A DNA stretch of 64,000 nt from Paradevosia sp036499825 (GCA_036499825.1 DASYCZ010000041.1:186001-250000); one strand, 5' to 3'. Counted from the first letter of the stretch, positions 50,111 through 59,365 are shown. The notes: a model not told the origin generated them from the sequence alone. A program made the numbers and translations.

Positions 50111-51394
50111 ATGATCTCAGCCGAACAGAACGAGTACCTGTGCCGCACCAGTGCGGGTACCCCGATGGGTGATCTCTTCCGGCGCTACTGGATACCGGCG
50201 CTGCTGGCTACCGAGCTGCCGGAGGCCGATTGCCCGCCGGTCCGCGTGTCGCTGCTGTCGGAACGCCTCATCGCCTTTCGCGACACCAGCGGCAAGATTG
50301 GCCTGATGGATGAATTCTGCGCCCATCGGGGCGTGTCGCTGTGGTTCGGCCGCAATGAAGAAAACGGTCTCCGCTGCCCCTATCATGGCTGGAAATACAA
50401 CACCGAAGGCCAGTGTATCGAAGTGCCGTCCGAGCCGGCCTCGAGCGGCTTTTGCAACAAGATCAAGCTCAAGTCCTATCCCTGCATCGAGCTGGGCGGC
50501 GTCATCTGGACCTATATGGGTCCCAAGGACCAGCAACCCGAAATTCCGGCCTATGAATGGACGCAGGTGCCGGCCAACCAGCGCTTCCTCTCCAAGCGCG
50601 AGCAGCAGAACAACTACCTGCAGGCCATGGAAGGCGGCATCGATTCCAGCCATGTGTCGTTCCTGCACAGCGGCGACCTCAATCGCGATCCCCTGCACAA
50701 GGGGACCGATGGCTCCAAATATGCCCGCTCCACCAGCACCACGTTCGATATCCATGAATCTGCCGCTGGTCTTTTGATCGGCGCCCGCCGCAAGGCCGAG
50801 CCGGGCTTTCATTACTGGCGCGTCACGCAGTGGATGATGCCGTGGTACACCCTCATTCCGCCGTACAAGGGCAATGCGCTCAATGGCCATGCGTGGGTGC
50901 CGATGGACGATGAGAACTGCATGGCCTGGACCATGACCTTCCATCCGACCCGTCCGCTCAGCGAGGCCGAACTGGAGGCCATGGAAAACGGTCACGGCGT
51001 GCACCCCACGCTGATCCCGAACACCTTCCGCCCCACCGCCAATATCGACAACGACTACAACATGGATCGCCAGGCGCAGCGCGACAAAGTCTACTATTCG
51101 GGCATCAAGGGCATCGCCATCCAGGATGCCTCGCTGCAGGAAAGCATGGGCGCCATCGCCGATCGCTCCAAGGAAAACCTGGTGTCGACCGACAACGCCA
51201 TCATCATGGCCCGCATGCGCCTGCGCAAGGCCGCCAAGGCGCTGGAAGCCGGCAAGGGCACGCCTCCGGGCATCGAGCCCGATACGCAGCAGGTGCGTTC
51301 GGCCTCCTTCATCCTGCCGGAAGATGGCCCGTTCAAGGAAACTGCTCTCGATGCCTCGAAGGTTCGCATCGGCGAACCCTTCGTCGCCGTCTAG
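50111..51394 (+). CDS. Rieske oxygenase alpha subunit, phthalate 4,5-dioxygenase type
   Basis: A 427-residue terminal oxygenase. The N-terminal Rieske site is FCAHRGVSL and CPYHGWKY; the mononuclear iron site is in GGIDSSHVSFLHSGD. The layout (YWIPALLATELPEADCPPVRV near the start) matches phthalate 4,5-dioxygenase and related alpha-only hydroxylases or demethylases. It is first in an operon with the reductase, an SDR and a hypothetical gene. No beta subunit is found, so an alpha3 complex is expected. The substrate is not known; similar enzymes oxidise phthalates, vanillate or N-methyl compounds. Confidence 0.92.
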   Translation: MISAEQNEYLCRTSAGTPMGDLFRRYWIPALLATELPEADCPPVRVSLLSERLIAFRDTSGKIGLMDEFCAHRGVSLWFGRNEENGLRCPYHGWKYNTEGQCIEVPSEPASSGFCNKIKLKSYPCIELGGVIWTYMGPKDQQPEIPAYEWTQVPANQRFLSKREQQNNYLQAMEGGIDSSHVSFLHSGDLNRDPLHKGTDGSKYARSTSTTFDIHESAAGLLIGARRKAEPGFHYWRVTQWMMPWYTLIPPYKGNALNGHAWVPMDDENCMAWTMTFHPTRPLSEAELEAMENGHGVHPTLIPNTFRPTANIDNDYNMDRQAQRDKVYYSGIKGIAIQDASLQESMGAIADRSKENLVSTDNAIIMARMRLRKAAKALEAGKGTPPGIEPDTQQVRSASFILPEDGPFKETALDASKVRIGEPFVAV

Positions 51395-51408
51395 GGCCGG
51401 ACCGCTTG

Positions 51409-52638
51409 ATGGAGCCCGCTCTCGATACCGTCGTCATTGTGGGAGCGGGCCAGGCCGGGGCCTGGGTCGCGATCACCCTGCGCAATCTCGATCCGCAGCG
51501 GCGGATCGTGCTCATCGGTGACGAGGGGCATCCGCCCTACGAACGCCCGCCGCTGTCCAAGGGCATCCTGTCGGGCAAGGCGCTGATCGAGAGCGCCTAT
51601 ATCAAGCCACACGATTTCTACGCCGCCAACAATATCGAGTTGCTGCTCAACCGCCGCGTGGACAGCATCGATCGGGCCGGGTCGGAGGTTGTTCTGGAAG
51701 ACGGGACGCGCCTTGCCTATGGCACGCTCGTGCTGGCTACCGGGGCGCGGCCCCGCGAGCTGCCGGTGCCGGGCGCCGACCTGCCGCAGGTTCATATGCT
51801 GCGCACCGTCACGGATGTCGATCGCATCCGGCCGTTGCTCGGGCCGGGCAAGCGCGTCGTCGCTGTCGGGGCCGGCTTCATCGGGCTGGAATTTGCCGCC
51901 GTCGCGACCGAGGCCGGTTGTGCGGTGACGGTGCTCGACGCGGCGCCACATCCGATGGGACGTGTCGTCGATCCGCTCGTGGCCAAGGCGATCGCCGCCG
52001 GTCACGAAAGCCATGGCGTCACCTTCCGGCTGTCGACCGCTATCAACGGCTTCCATGCGGCGGGCGACCACGCCGAGGTCGAGATCGGCACCGGCGAGAA
52101 GCTGCCGGCAGATCTCATCATCATCGGCATTGGGGCCGTTCCCAATATCGAGCTGGCGCGTGCCGCCGGGCTCGACTGCGACGACGGCATCGTGGTCGAC
52201 GCCTTCGGGCGCACCAGCGATCCCAGTATTTTCGCCGTGGGCGATGTGACCCGGCATTTCAATCCGCTGCTCGACCGCAGCCTCAGGCTGGAAAGCTGGC
52301 AGAACGCACAAAACCACGGGATCGCGGTAGCCAAGGCGATTGCCGGGGTGCCGGAGCCCTATGCGGATTTACCGTGGTTCTGGACCGACCAATACGACAC
52401 CAATTTCCAGATCGTCGGCGCGCCCGTGGCATGGGACCGCGTGGTCTGGCGCGGCGAGCCGGGCAGCGGCAAGTTCACCGTCTGCTATTTGAGCGGCAAC
52501 CGGGTGGTTGCCGGAAACACCATGAACAACGCGCGCGATATCAGGTTCCTCAAGCAACTGATCCTCAGCGGCAGGCCGGTGGAGGATGCGGTTCTTGCCG
52601 ATCCCGCCACCAACCTGGCGCAACTGGCAAAAGGGTAG
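51409..52638 (+). CDS. FAD-dependent ferredoxin reductase
   Basis: A 409-residue pyridine nucleotide-disulfide type flavoprotein. The FAD motif is VVIVGAGQAGAWVAI, the NAD motif VVAVGAGFIGLEFAAVA, and the ATG motif (TGARPRELPVPG) and IFAVGDVTRH are also present. It is the usual NADH:Rieske ferredoxin reductase of three-component oxygenases. It starts 14 bases after the oxygenase stop. Together with the ferredoxin at 48743 it completes the electron chain. Confidence 0.93.
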   Translation: MEPALDTVVIVGAGQAGAWVAITLRNLDPQRRIVLIGDEGHPPYERPPLSKGILSGKALIESAYIKPHDFYAANNIELLLNRRVDSIDRAGSEVVLEDGTRLAYGTLVLATGARPRELPVPGADLPQVHMLRTVTDVDRIRPLLGPGKRVVAVGAGFIGLEFAAVATEAGCAVTVLDAAPHPMGRVVDPLVAKAIAAGHESHGVTFRLSTAINGFHAAGDHAEVEIGTGEKLPADLIIIGIGAVPNIELARAAGLDCDDGIVVDAFGRTSDPSIFAVGDVTRHFNPLLDRSLRLESWQNAQNHGIAVAKAIAGVPEPYADLPWFWTDQYDTNFQIVGAPVAWDRVVWRGEPGSGKFTVCYLSGNRVVAGNTMNNARDIRFLKQLILSGRPVEDAVLADPATNLAQLAKG

Positions 52639-52644
52639 AATGGT

Positions 52645-53370
52645 ATGAATATCAATGTCTCCGGGGCGAAGGGCGCGGCGGATGATCTTGCCGGCGCCCG
52701 CGTCGTCGTGCTCGGTGCCGGCTATGGGGTCGGCCCGGTGGTCGTCGCCGCACTGCGAGCAGCCGGCGCACGTGTGGTGGCCGATGCCGAGGGCATTGCG
52801 GGGGCCGACTACATCGCCGATACCGGGGACGTAAACGCCTTCCTCGACCAGTGCACCGCCCAGCTCGGCGGCATGGATGTGCTGGTGGTGTCCTCGCGCC
52901 CGGTGAAGAACAAGCCGGTGCTCGACATGACGCCGCAGGAGATGCGCAGCGTCGCCGAGGATGAGATGGTCGTGCCGGCCCTGCAGATGCAGGAAGCGGC
53001 GCGACGCATGGTCGCGGCCGGCTATGGCCGCATCATCGTTTTCGCCTCGATGTCGGCCAAGACCGGCGTGCACCACAATGTTGCGCCCTATGCGGCGGCC
53101 AAAGGCGGCTTGCTGGCTTTTGCGCGCGTTTTGGCAGCGGAAACCGCCGAGCATGGGGTCACGGTCAACGGTATCGCCACGGCGCTGTTCGATGTGCAGG
53201 CGGCGACGATGACGGAAGAAAAACGCGCCGGGCTCAAGAAGGCCATTCCGGTGCAGCGTTTCGGCCGCAGCGAGGAAGCGGCGCATGCCGTGCTGTTCCT
53301 CGCCTCGCCCAATGCGGGCTTCGTCACCGGGGAATGCCTGAACCTCTCAGGCGGCCGGTTTATGGATTAG
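52645..53370 (+). CDS. Short-chain dehydrogenase/reductase
   Basis: A 241-residue SDR. The cofactor motif is atypical (VVVLGAGYGVGP) but the active site is intact: serine in VFASMSA and YAAAK in APYAAAKGGLLAF. A role as a cis-dihydrodiol dehydrogenase or alcohol dehydrogenase acting after the oxygenase is plausible. It is seven bases after the reductase gene and 28 bases before the hypothetical gene. Confidence 0.88.
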   Translation: MNINVSGAKGAADDLAGARVVVLGAGYGVGPVVVAALRAAGARVVADAEGIAGADYIADTGDVNAFLDQCTAQLGGMDVLVVSSRPVKNKPVLDMTPQEMRSVAEDEMVVPALQMQEAARRMVAAGYGRIIVFASMSAKTGVHHNVAPYAAAKGGLLAFARVLAAETAEHGVTVNGIATALFDVQAATMTEEKRAGLKKAIPVQRFGRSEEAAHAVLFLASPNAGFVTGECLNLSGGRFMD

Positions 53371-53398
53371 GAGGCGCTTCGGCGCCGGGAGAACTGCG

Positions 53399-53842
53399 AT
53401 GATCATACAGACATTTCTGGGCGGACGACCGGGCCAGCGCATTAACGACTACCGCAATTCCTCCCCACGCTTCATCAAGGTTCTCGGCATCGGCGAAAGC
53501 GCTCGCGCCATCGTCGAGAGCTTTAACGAAGCGCATCGCGACAATATCCTGACGACCGGTCCGATCAATCCGATGCGGCTGGAAGCCATGGATGAACCGG
53601 TGGACGGCATTCGTCCCGACGCGGTGATCGTGGTCTACCAGCAGGGCGAGCAGGTCAAGTTTCCATTCCTCACCGACCGCACCGCCTCCATGCTGTCTTT
53701 CGTGGTACTCGAAGCACCCGAGGAACGCGACGAAACCGCCGCAGACCGCAAGCTCAAGGAAATCAAGGCAGTCGCCGATCTCTACGTGACAACGTCCGAC
53801 AAGGAATTCGTCAACGAACTGGTCGATAACCTCGCCAGCTGA
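53399..53842 (+). CDS. Hypothetical protein conserved with the oxygenase operon
   Basis: A 147-residue soluble protein of unknown family. It starts MIIQTFLGGRPGQRINDY; then FIKVLGIGESARAIVESF is a Rossmann-like strand-turn-helix, followed by PDAVIVVYQQGEQVKFPFL and SMLSFVVLEAP, suggesting a small alpha/beta domain. No cysteine or metal-binding pattern is seen. It has no signal peptide. It closes the oxygenase operon (28 bases after the SDR gene), and its frame and GC use match those of its neighbours, so it is a real gene. Confidence 0.7.
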   Translation: MIIQTFLGGRPGQRINDYRNSSPRFIKVLGIGESARAIVESFNEAHRDNILTTGPINPMRLEAMDEPVDGIRPDAVIVVYQQGEQVKFPFLTDRTASMLSFVVLEAPEERDETAADRKLKEIKAVADLYVTTSDKEFVNELVDNLAS

Positions 53843-54223
53843 CCGCCGTCAGCCAAGCCGTCTCGTCGTTCTTATCTTTCCGACCCGATACCAATTGTCC
53901 AATGGCGGCGGTCGCGCCGTCATGCGCTACTGCCGACATATATCGGCGGTTCGAGGAAACTCGCGCCGGCTTATTTACCGAGGCAATGAAAGGGGGCCGA
54001 TTAAGAATTGGACGGATTTTCGGGCCAATTCCTAGATAACGTTGTCCGCGCCAGAACGTAGGGGTTATGGCGCAAGGAGGGATGTGCAGGCGGCGTGCGC
54101 CGTTGTGAGGGAAATGCTTCGGTCTTTCGCCTGCCCGCATGAATTTCTCTCCGGACACAGTGGGGCGTGGTCGTCATCACCGCCCGGGTTGGAAACCAAT
54201 GTGTGCTGGATCGGAGAAATCGC
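53843..54223 (+). promoter_or_regulatory. Long structured leader of binding-protein gene 1, duplicated downstream
   Basis: The 381-base gap holds the promoter and leader of the first binding-protein gene. It contains GAATTGG/CCAATTC (54005-54031, perfect 7-bp inverted repeat), GCGCCA/TGGCGC around a 14-base loop (54048-54073) followed at once by AAGGAGG, and a conserved GTGAGGGAAATGCT. Most of these blocks recur before the second binding-protein gene. A short frame (ATG 54082, TGA 54106) follows the AAGGAGG with very tight spacing; its translation is doubtful. Confidence 0.55.
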
Positions 54224-55762
54224 ATGCGCATGGACAGACGAACTGTATTCAAACTCTTAGGGGCAGGGGCGGGCTATGCGGTGCTGCTTGGCGCGCCGAC
54301 GCTCAGTTTTGCGCAAGCTTCCGGTACCAAGCATTTGCGCGTGGCGCTCGATGAGCTGCCCAAGCAGCTCGATCCGCTGCTCTACCAGACTAATCCGGGC
54401 TACCGGACCATGCAGAACATCTACGACACGCTGCTCACCGTCGACTATGCGGGGGATGGTGCTTTGCAGCCGGCGCTGGCGGAAAGCTGGAAGCGCATCG
54501 ATGGGCAGACCCTCGAATTGACGCTGCGCCAGGGTGTCGTCTTCCACGACGGCTCGCCGCTGACGGTCGATGATGTGGTCTTCAGCTTCGGCTTCGAGCG
54601 TCGCGGTGACGAAAAATCTCCCGGCTACGGCACAGCGCAGCAGTTCCTGTCGACCATCAAGTCGGTGGAAGCGGTGGACGACAAGACCGTCCGCGTAACC
54701 TCGACGGTCACCGACCCCGTGCTGGAATTGCGCCTCACTGCCTGGGGCAGCCAGATCGTCAACAAGAAGGCGTTCGAAGCCGCCGGCGGCTTCAATGGCT
54801 TTTCTCAGAAGCCGGTGGGCACCGGCCCGTTCTCGGTGGTGTCGCTATCGCCCGATACGGTCGACCTCAAGGCTTTCGATCAATACTGGGGGGGCCGCCC
54901 CGAGATCGACACGCTCTCGTTCCGTTCGGCACCCGAACTGTCGGCCCGTATCGCGGGACTCTCCGCCGGAGATTTCGATCTCATTTGCGATATCCCGGCC
55001 GACCAGTTCGCGGCGGTGACGCGCGAGGACCAATTCGAAATCGTGGGGGGTGAGATCGCGTCCATCCGGGTGGTCAAATTCGACACCCGCAACGCGGTGC
55101 TGAAGGATGCGCGCATCCGCAAGGCGATCGGCCTGGCCATCGACCGCAAGGCCATCGTCGATGCGCTCTGGGGCGGGCTCGTCACCATTCCAAACGGTGA
55201 ACAGCTGCCTTCGTTCGGGCCGCTGGTCGATCCCGGCCGGCAGACCAACAAATACGATCCCGAGGAGGCCAAACGCCTGCTGCAGGAGGCCGGCTATGAC
55301 GGCACGCCGATCCCTTATCGTGTAAACCCGGCCCTTTACGGTCCGGAGCTGGCGACAGCGCAGATCCTCCTCGCCATGTGGCAGGCCGTGGGCATCAATA
55401 TTGACCTGCAGATCAAGGAAACCTTCGGCCAGTTGATGGAGTATCCGGGCACCGGCATGCGCAATGGTGTCGATCCGATCCTCGTCAACGACCCATTGTT
55501 TGGCCTGTGGCGCTCGTACGATGAATCCCAAAAGGAGATCTGGTCGAACGACCGCTTCTTCGAACTTGGGCACAAATTGGAGTCCAGCCTCGACCTCGCC
55601 GAGCGCAAGGCTGCCTTCACCGAGATGATGGACATCTTCGAGGCGGATCCTCCGGCCTTCATCCTCCAAACGATGGGGGTGTTCTACGGCAAGAAGAAGT
55701 CGGTCGGATGGAAGCCCTATCCATCTGTGTACATGGACTTCCGAAAGGCCGGGATGGCCTAA
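54224..55762 (+). CDS. ABC transporter substrate-binding protein, family 5, copy 1
   Basis: A 512-residue periplasmic protein of the SBP_bac_5 (dipeptide/oligopeptide/opine) family. The N-terminus is a Tat signal (RRTVFKLLGAG, hydrophobic run, then SFAQ). The family core is seen in NIYDTLLTVDYAG, LAESWKRIDGQTLELTLRQGVVFHDGSPLTVDDVVFSF and the lysine/asparagine-rich C-terminal lobe. It begins at ATG 54224 with CGGAG upstream. It is followed by a second, highly similar copy and by the ATPase and permease genes. Confidence 0.92.
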   Translation: MRMDRRTVFKLLGAGAGYAVLLGAPTLSFAQASGTKHLRVALDELPKQLDPLLYQTNPGYRTMQNIYDTLLTVDYAGDGALQPALAESWKRIDGQTLELTLRQGVVFHDGSPLTVDDVVFSFGFERRGDEKSPGYGTAQQFLSTIKSVEAVDDKTVRVTSTVTDPVLELRLTAWGSQIVNKKAFEAAGGFNGFSQKPVGTGPFSVVSLSPDTVDLKAFDQYWGGRPEIDTLSFRSAPELSARIAGLSAGDFDLICDIPADQFAAVTREDQFEIVGGEIASIRVVKFDTRNAVLKDARIRKAIGLAIDRKAIVDALWGGLVTIPNGEQLPSFGPLVDPGRQTNKYDPEEAKRLLQEAGYDGTPIPYRVNPALYGPELATAQILLAMWQAVGINIDLQIKETFGQLMEYPGTGMRNGVDPILVNDPLFGLWRSYDESQKEIWSNDRFFELGHKLESSLDLAERKAAFTEMMDIFEADPPAFILQTMGVFYGKKKSVGWKPYPSVYMDFRKAGMA

Positions 55763-56115
55763 TTCGGTCCTATGCCACCTGCCCATGGCGGCGATTGCGC
55801 CGTCATGGATCTTTATCGATACATATCGGTCATTTGAGGAAACTCCTCGGACTTATATGTGAGGGCAATAAAAGGGGACTGATTAAGAATTGGACGGATT
55901 TGGAGATAAATTCCTAGGGTAGTGTAGTCCGCGCCAGAAACGCAGGGGTTATGGCGCAAAGGGAGACAGTGTGCAGGCGGTGCCGCGCCGTGGTGAGGGA
56001 AATGCTCCGGCGCCCCGCTTCGCTTGCATGAATTCTCCCCGAACGGACACGACAAGAAAGTGACCGCAGTCACTGCTTGGGTGGAAATCACGGTGTGCTG
56101 GATCGGAGAAATCGC
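55763..56115 (+). promoter_or_regulatory. Structured leader of binding-protein gene 2, copy of the previous leader
   Basis: This 353-base gap repeats the layout of the gap before gene 1: GATTAAGAATTGGACGGATT (55881-55900), the GCGCCA/TGGCGC hairpin with a near-identical loop, a GGGAG-type sequence, GTGAGGGAAATGCT, and the segment directly before the start codon (GTGTGCTGGATCGGAG). Indels break the frame between the two copies, so nucleotide structure rather than a peptide seems to be conserved. Confidence 0.55.
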
Positions 56116-57654
56116 ATGCGCATGAATAGACGTACGGCATTCAAGCTTTTAGGAGCGGGAGCGGGTTATGCCCTGCTTGGCGCTCCCACGCTCAGCTTCG
56201 CGCAAGCGGCTGGTGGCGGCGCCCACTTGACGGTGGCACTGGACGAGCTGCCCAAGCAGCTCGATCCGCTGCTGTACCAGACCAATCCGGGCTACCGGAC
56301 GATGCAGAACATCTACGACTCCCTGCTGACAGTGGACTACGCCGGCGACGGCGCCGTGCAGCCCGCACTGGCTGAAAGCTGGAAGCGCATCGACGGGCAA
56401 ACGCTCGAGCTGACGCTGCGCCAGGGCGTCGTCTTCCATGATGGCTCGCCGCTCACCGTCGACGACGTGGTCTTCAGCCTGGGCCCGACCCGTATCTCCG
56501 ATCCCAAGTCGCCCGGCTACGGCACGGCGCAGCAATTCCTCTCCACCATCAAGTCGGTGGAAGCGGTGGACGACAAGACCATCCGCGTCACCTCGACCGT
56601 CACCGATCCGGTGCTGGAGCTGCGCCTCACCGCCTGGGGCAGCCAGATCGTCAGCAAGAAGGCTTTCGAGGCCGCCGGCGGCTTTACGGGTTTTGCCCAG
56701 AAGCCAGTCGGCACAGGTCCTTTCTCGGTGACATCGTTGTCGCCCGACGCCGTCGAACTCAAGGCCTTCCCGCAATATTGGGGTGGCGTGCCAGACATCG
56801 AGACGCTGTCCTTCCGGTCGTCGCCGGAATTGTCGTCGCGCATCGCCGGCCTTGCCAGCTCCGACTTCGACCTCGTCACCGACGTTCCGGCCGACCAGTT
56901 CGCCGCCGTGACGCGCGATGATAATCTGGAAATGACCGGCGGCACCATCGCCAGCATCCGTATCGTCAAGTTCGATACCCGCAACGAAGTGCTCAAGGAC
57001 GTCCGTGTCCGCCAGGCGCTCAGCCTTGCCGTCGACCGCAAGGCCATCGTGGATGCCTTGTGGCAGGGTCTCGTCAGCATCCCGAACGGCCATCAGCTGC
57101 CGGCCTTCGGCCCGCTCTACGATCCCAACCGTCCGGCGTACAAATACGATCCCGATGCAGCCAAGAAGCTGCTCGATGAAGCCAAGTACAGCGGCGCGGC
57201 CATTCCCTACCGCATCCGTACGGCCGCCTATGGGCCGGAACTGGCGACGGCCCAGATCCTCGTCGCCATGTGGCAGCAGATCGGCGTCAACATCGACATG
57301 CAGATCAAGGAAAACTTCGGCCAGCTGATGGAGTATCCCGGCACCGGCATGCGCAACGGCGTCGATCCGATCCTGGTCAACGATCCGTTGTTCGGCCTGT
57401 GGCGTTCCTATGACGAGTCGCAGAAGGAAATCTGGTCGAACGAAAAGTTCTTCGCGCTGGGCAAGACACTGGAATCCAGTCTCGACCTCAAGGCCCGGAA
57501 GGATGCGTTCAACGGCATGATGGATATCTTCGATACCGATCCGCCGGGTATTATCCTGCACACCATGGGTGTGTTCTACGGCAAGAAGAAAACCGTCGAC
57601 TGGAAGCCTTATCCATCGGTTTACATGGATTTCCGCAAAGCCAAGCTGACCTAG
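56116..57654 (+). CDS. ABC transporter substrate-binding protein, family 5, copy 2
   Basis: A 512-residue paralogue of the preceding protein and probably about 80% identical to it; long stretches match exactly, for example DELPKQLDPLLYQTNPGYRT and MEYPGTGMRNGVDPILVNDP. The Tat signal is RRTAFKLLGAG. Differences cluster in the SLGPTRISDPKSPG and C-terminal lobe regions, so ligand range may differ. The shared ABC core genes follow 49 bases downstream. Confidence 0.92.
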   Translation: MRMNRRTAFKLLGAGAGYALLGAPTLSFAQAAGGGAHLTVALDELPKQLDPLLYQTNPGYRTMQNIYDSLLTVDYAGDGAVQPALAESWKRIDGQTLELTLRQGVVFHDGSPLTVDDVVFSLGPTRISDPKSPGYGTAQQFLSTIKSVEAVDDKTIRVTSTVTDPVLELRLTAWGSQIVSKKAFEAAGGFTGFAQKPVGTGPFSVTSLSPDAVELKAFPQYWGGVPDIETLSFRSSPELSSRIAGLASSDFDLVTDVPADQFAAVTRDDNLEMTGGTIASIRIVKFDTRNEVLKDVRVRQALSLAVDRKAIVDALWQGLVSIPNGHQLPAFGPLYDPNRPAYKYDPDAAKKLLDEAKYSGAAIPYRIRTAAYGPELATAQILVAMWQQIGVNIDMQIKENFGQLMEYPGTGMRNGVDPILVNDPLFGLWRSYDESQKEIWSNEKFFALGKTLESSLDLKARKDAFNGMMDIFDTDPPGIILHTMGVFYGKKKTVDWKPYPSVYMDFRKAKLT

Positions 57655-57703
57655 TCTTTTGACGCACGACACACGGGGACGCGTCAGCCCGAGGATTGAA
57701 CGG

Positions 57704-59341
57704 ATGATTTCTAATACCGTCACAGAACGGGTCTGTATCGTTGAAAATCTCGGCATCGCCATTGGGGGTGCCGACCCGGTGACGCTGGTTGAAGGCGTGT
57801 CTTTCGAAATCCCCAAGGGCGATTATTTCGCCCTTGTGGGAGAAAGCGGCAGCGGCAAGAGCATCACCTGCCATACCTTGATGCGGCTGTTGCCGTTCAA
57901 GCCGCATCTCACCGGCCGCATCACCATCGATGGCGCCGATGTGTGGTCGCTGGACAAGCAGCAGCTGAACCAGTTCCGGCGCAAGTCCGTGGGCATGGTG
58001 TTTCAGGATCCGCTGGCGGCGCTCAATCCAGTCCGCACCATCGGCTCGCAGATGCTGGAGACGTTGCGGCTATATTTCCCGCAAGCCGGCAATGAAGAAC
58101 TGCGCACCCGTGCCGTCGACGCGCTCAAGGGCGTGCATATCCCACACCCCGAGCAGCGCCTGGAAGTCTATCCGCACCAGTTGTCCGGTGGTCTCAACCA
58201 GCGCGTCATGATAGCGCTGGCGCTGCTGGGCGATCCGGCCCTGCTGATCGCCGACGAGCCCACCACGGCTCTCGACATGTCGGTGCAGGCCGAAGTGCTC
58301 GATCTCATGGACGAGATGCGGCGCAAGAACAACCTGACGGTGCTGCTGGTCACCCATGATCTTGGTATCGTTCGCGACCGGGCGACCCACATCGCCGTCA
58401 TGCACAAAGGCCATATCGTCGAACAGGGGCCGGCAAACCGCATCGTCAGTGCTCCTACGGCGGCCTATTCCAAGGAACTGTTCGAGGCCTCGGCCGTCGA
58501 ATGGCCGGACCGCTCGGCGATCAAGCCGCGCGAAAAGCCGCTGTGCCTGACCTTCGATAACGTCAACAAGACCTTCTTCACCTCGGCCCGGGACCGCAAG
58601 GCCGGCGTCGGCGTGCCGGCCGCCAAAGACCTGTCCTTCAACGTGCGGCAGGGTGAGATCGTGGCGCTGGTCGGCGAGAGCGGCAGCGGCAAGACCACCG
58701 CCGCCAAGATGGCGATGGGGCTGATCAAACCCGACACCGGTGCCATCACCATCCATCCGTCGTCGCGCACCGGTGCGCCCAAGCTCAACGTGCAGATGGT
58801 GTTCCAGCACCCGCGCGATTCCCTCGATCCGCTGATGAAGGTCGGTGCGCAGCTGCACGAAGTGCTCAAGGTGCATGGCTGGCGCGACGCCCAGAAACGG
58901 CGCGAGCATATCGCCAAGATCATCGAGGATGTGGGCCTTGGCGCGCATGTGCTGGACCGGCGTCCGACCTTTTTGAGCGGTGGCGAGGCGCAGCGCGTCG
59001 TCATCGCGCGGGCGCTGTTGCTGGAGCCCGACATGCTGATCGCCGACGAGCCGCTATCGGCGGTCGACGTGCGCATCCAGAAGCACATCCTGCAATGTTT
59101 CCAACGGCTGCGCGAGCGGCTGGGAATCGCGATCCTGCTGATCACGCACGATCTGCGCGTCGTGTTCGAGATCGCCGATCAGGTCGTGGTGCTGCGCCAT
59201 GGCTGCGTCATCGAGGATATTCCCGTGGCGCTGTTCTCCGACGGCAACCGGCATGAATACACGCAGATGCTGATCGATGCCGTGCCCGGCAAGGGCATGA
59301 CCGGCTCGGGAAGTCGCGCTGCCAAGATGGTCGTGGCATGA
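57704..59341 (+). CDS. Fused dual-domain ABC ATPase (DppD-DppF type)
   Basis: A 545-residue protein with two nucleotide-binding domains in tandem. Domain 1: Walker A GESGSGKSITC, a signature LSGGLNQRV, Walker B LLIADEPTTALD. Domain 2: Walker A GESGSGKTTAAK, signature LSGGEAQRVVIARAL, Walker B MLIADEPLSAVD. Such fused ATPases serve dipeptide/nickel/opine type importers. The ATG at 57704 has GAGG upstream; the open frame starts at a TTG at 57659. Confidence 0.93.
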   Translation: MISNTVTERVCIVENLGIAIGGADPVTLVEGVSFEIPKGDYFALVGESGSGKSITCHTLMRLLPFKPHLTGRITIDGADVWSLDKQQLNQFRRKSVGMVFQDPLAALNPVRTIGSQMLETLRLYFPQAGNEELRTRAVDALKGVHIPHPEQRLEVYPHQLSGGLNQRVMIALALLGDPALLIADEPTTALDMSVQAEVLDLMDEMRRKNNLTVLLVTHDLGIVRDRATHIAVMHKGHIVEQGPANRIVSAPTAAYSKELFEASAVEWPDRSAIKPREKPLCLTFDNVNKTFFTSARDRKAGVGVPAAKDLSFNVRQGEIVALVGESGSGKTTAAKMAMGLIKPDTGAITIHPSSRTGAPKLNVQMVFQHPRDSLDPLMKVGAQLHEVLKVHGWRDAQKRREHIAKIIEDVGLGAHVLDRRPTFLSGGEAQRVVIARALLLEPDMLIADEPLSAVDVRIQKHILQCFQRLRERLGIAILLITHDLRVVFEIADQVVVLRHGCVIEDIPVALFSDGNRHEYTQMLIDAVPGKGMTGSGSRAAKMVVA

Positions 59342-59365
59342 CCGCCCGGGCGATGGAGTGATGCG

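Noticed and set aside
56149..57816. 555-codon minus-strand frame opposite binding-protein copy 2
   Set aside because: Shadow frame. A similar one is opposite copy 1, as expected from duplicated coding DNA.
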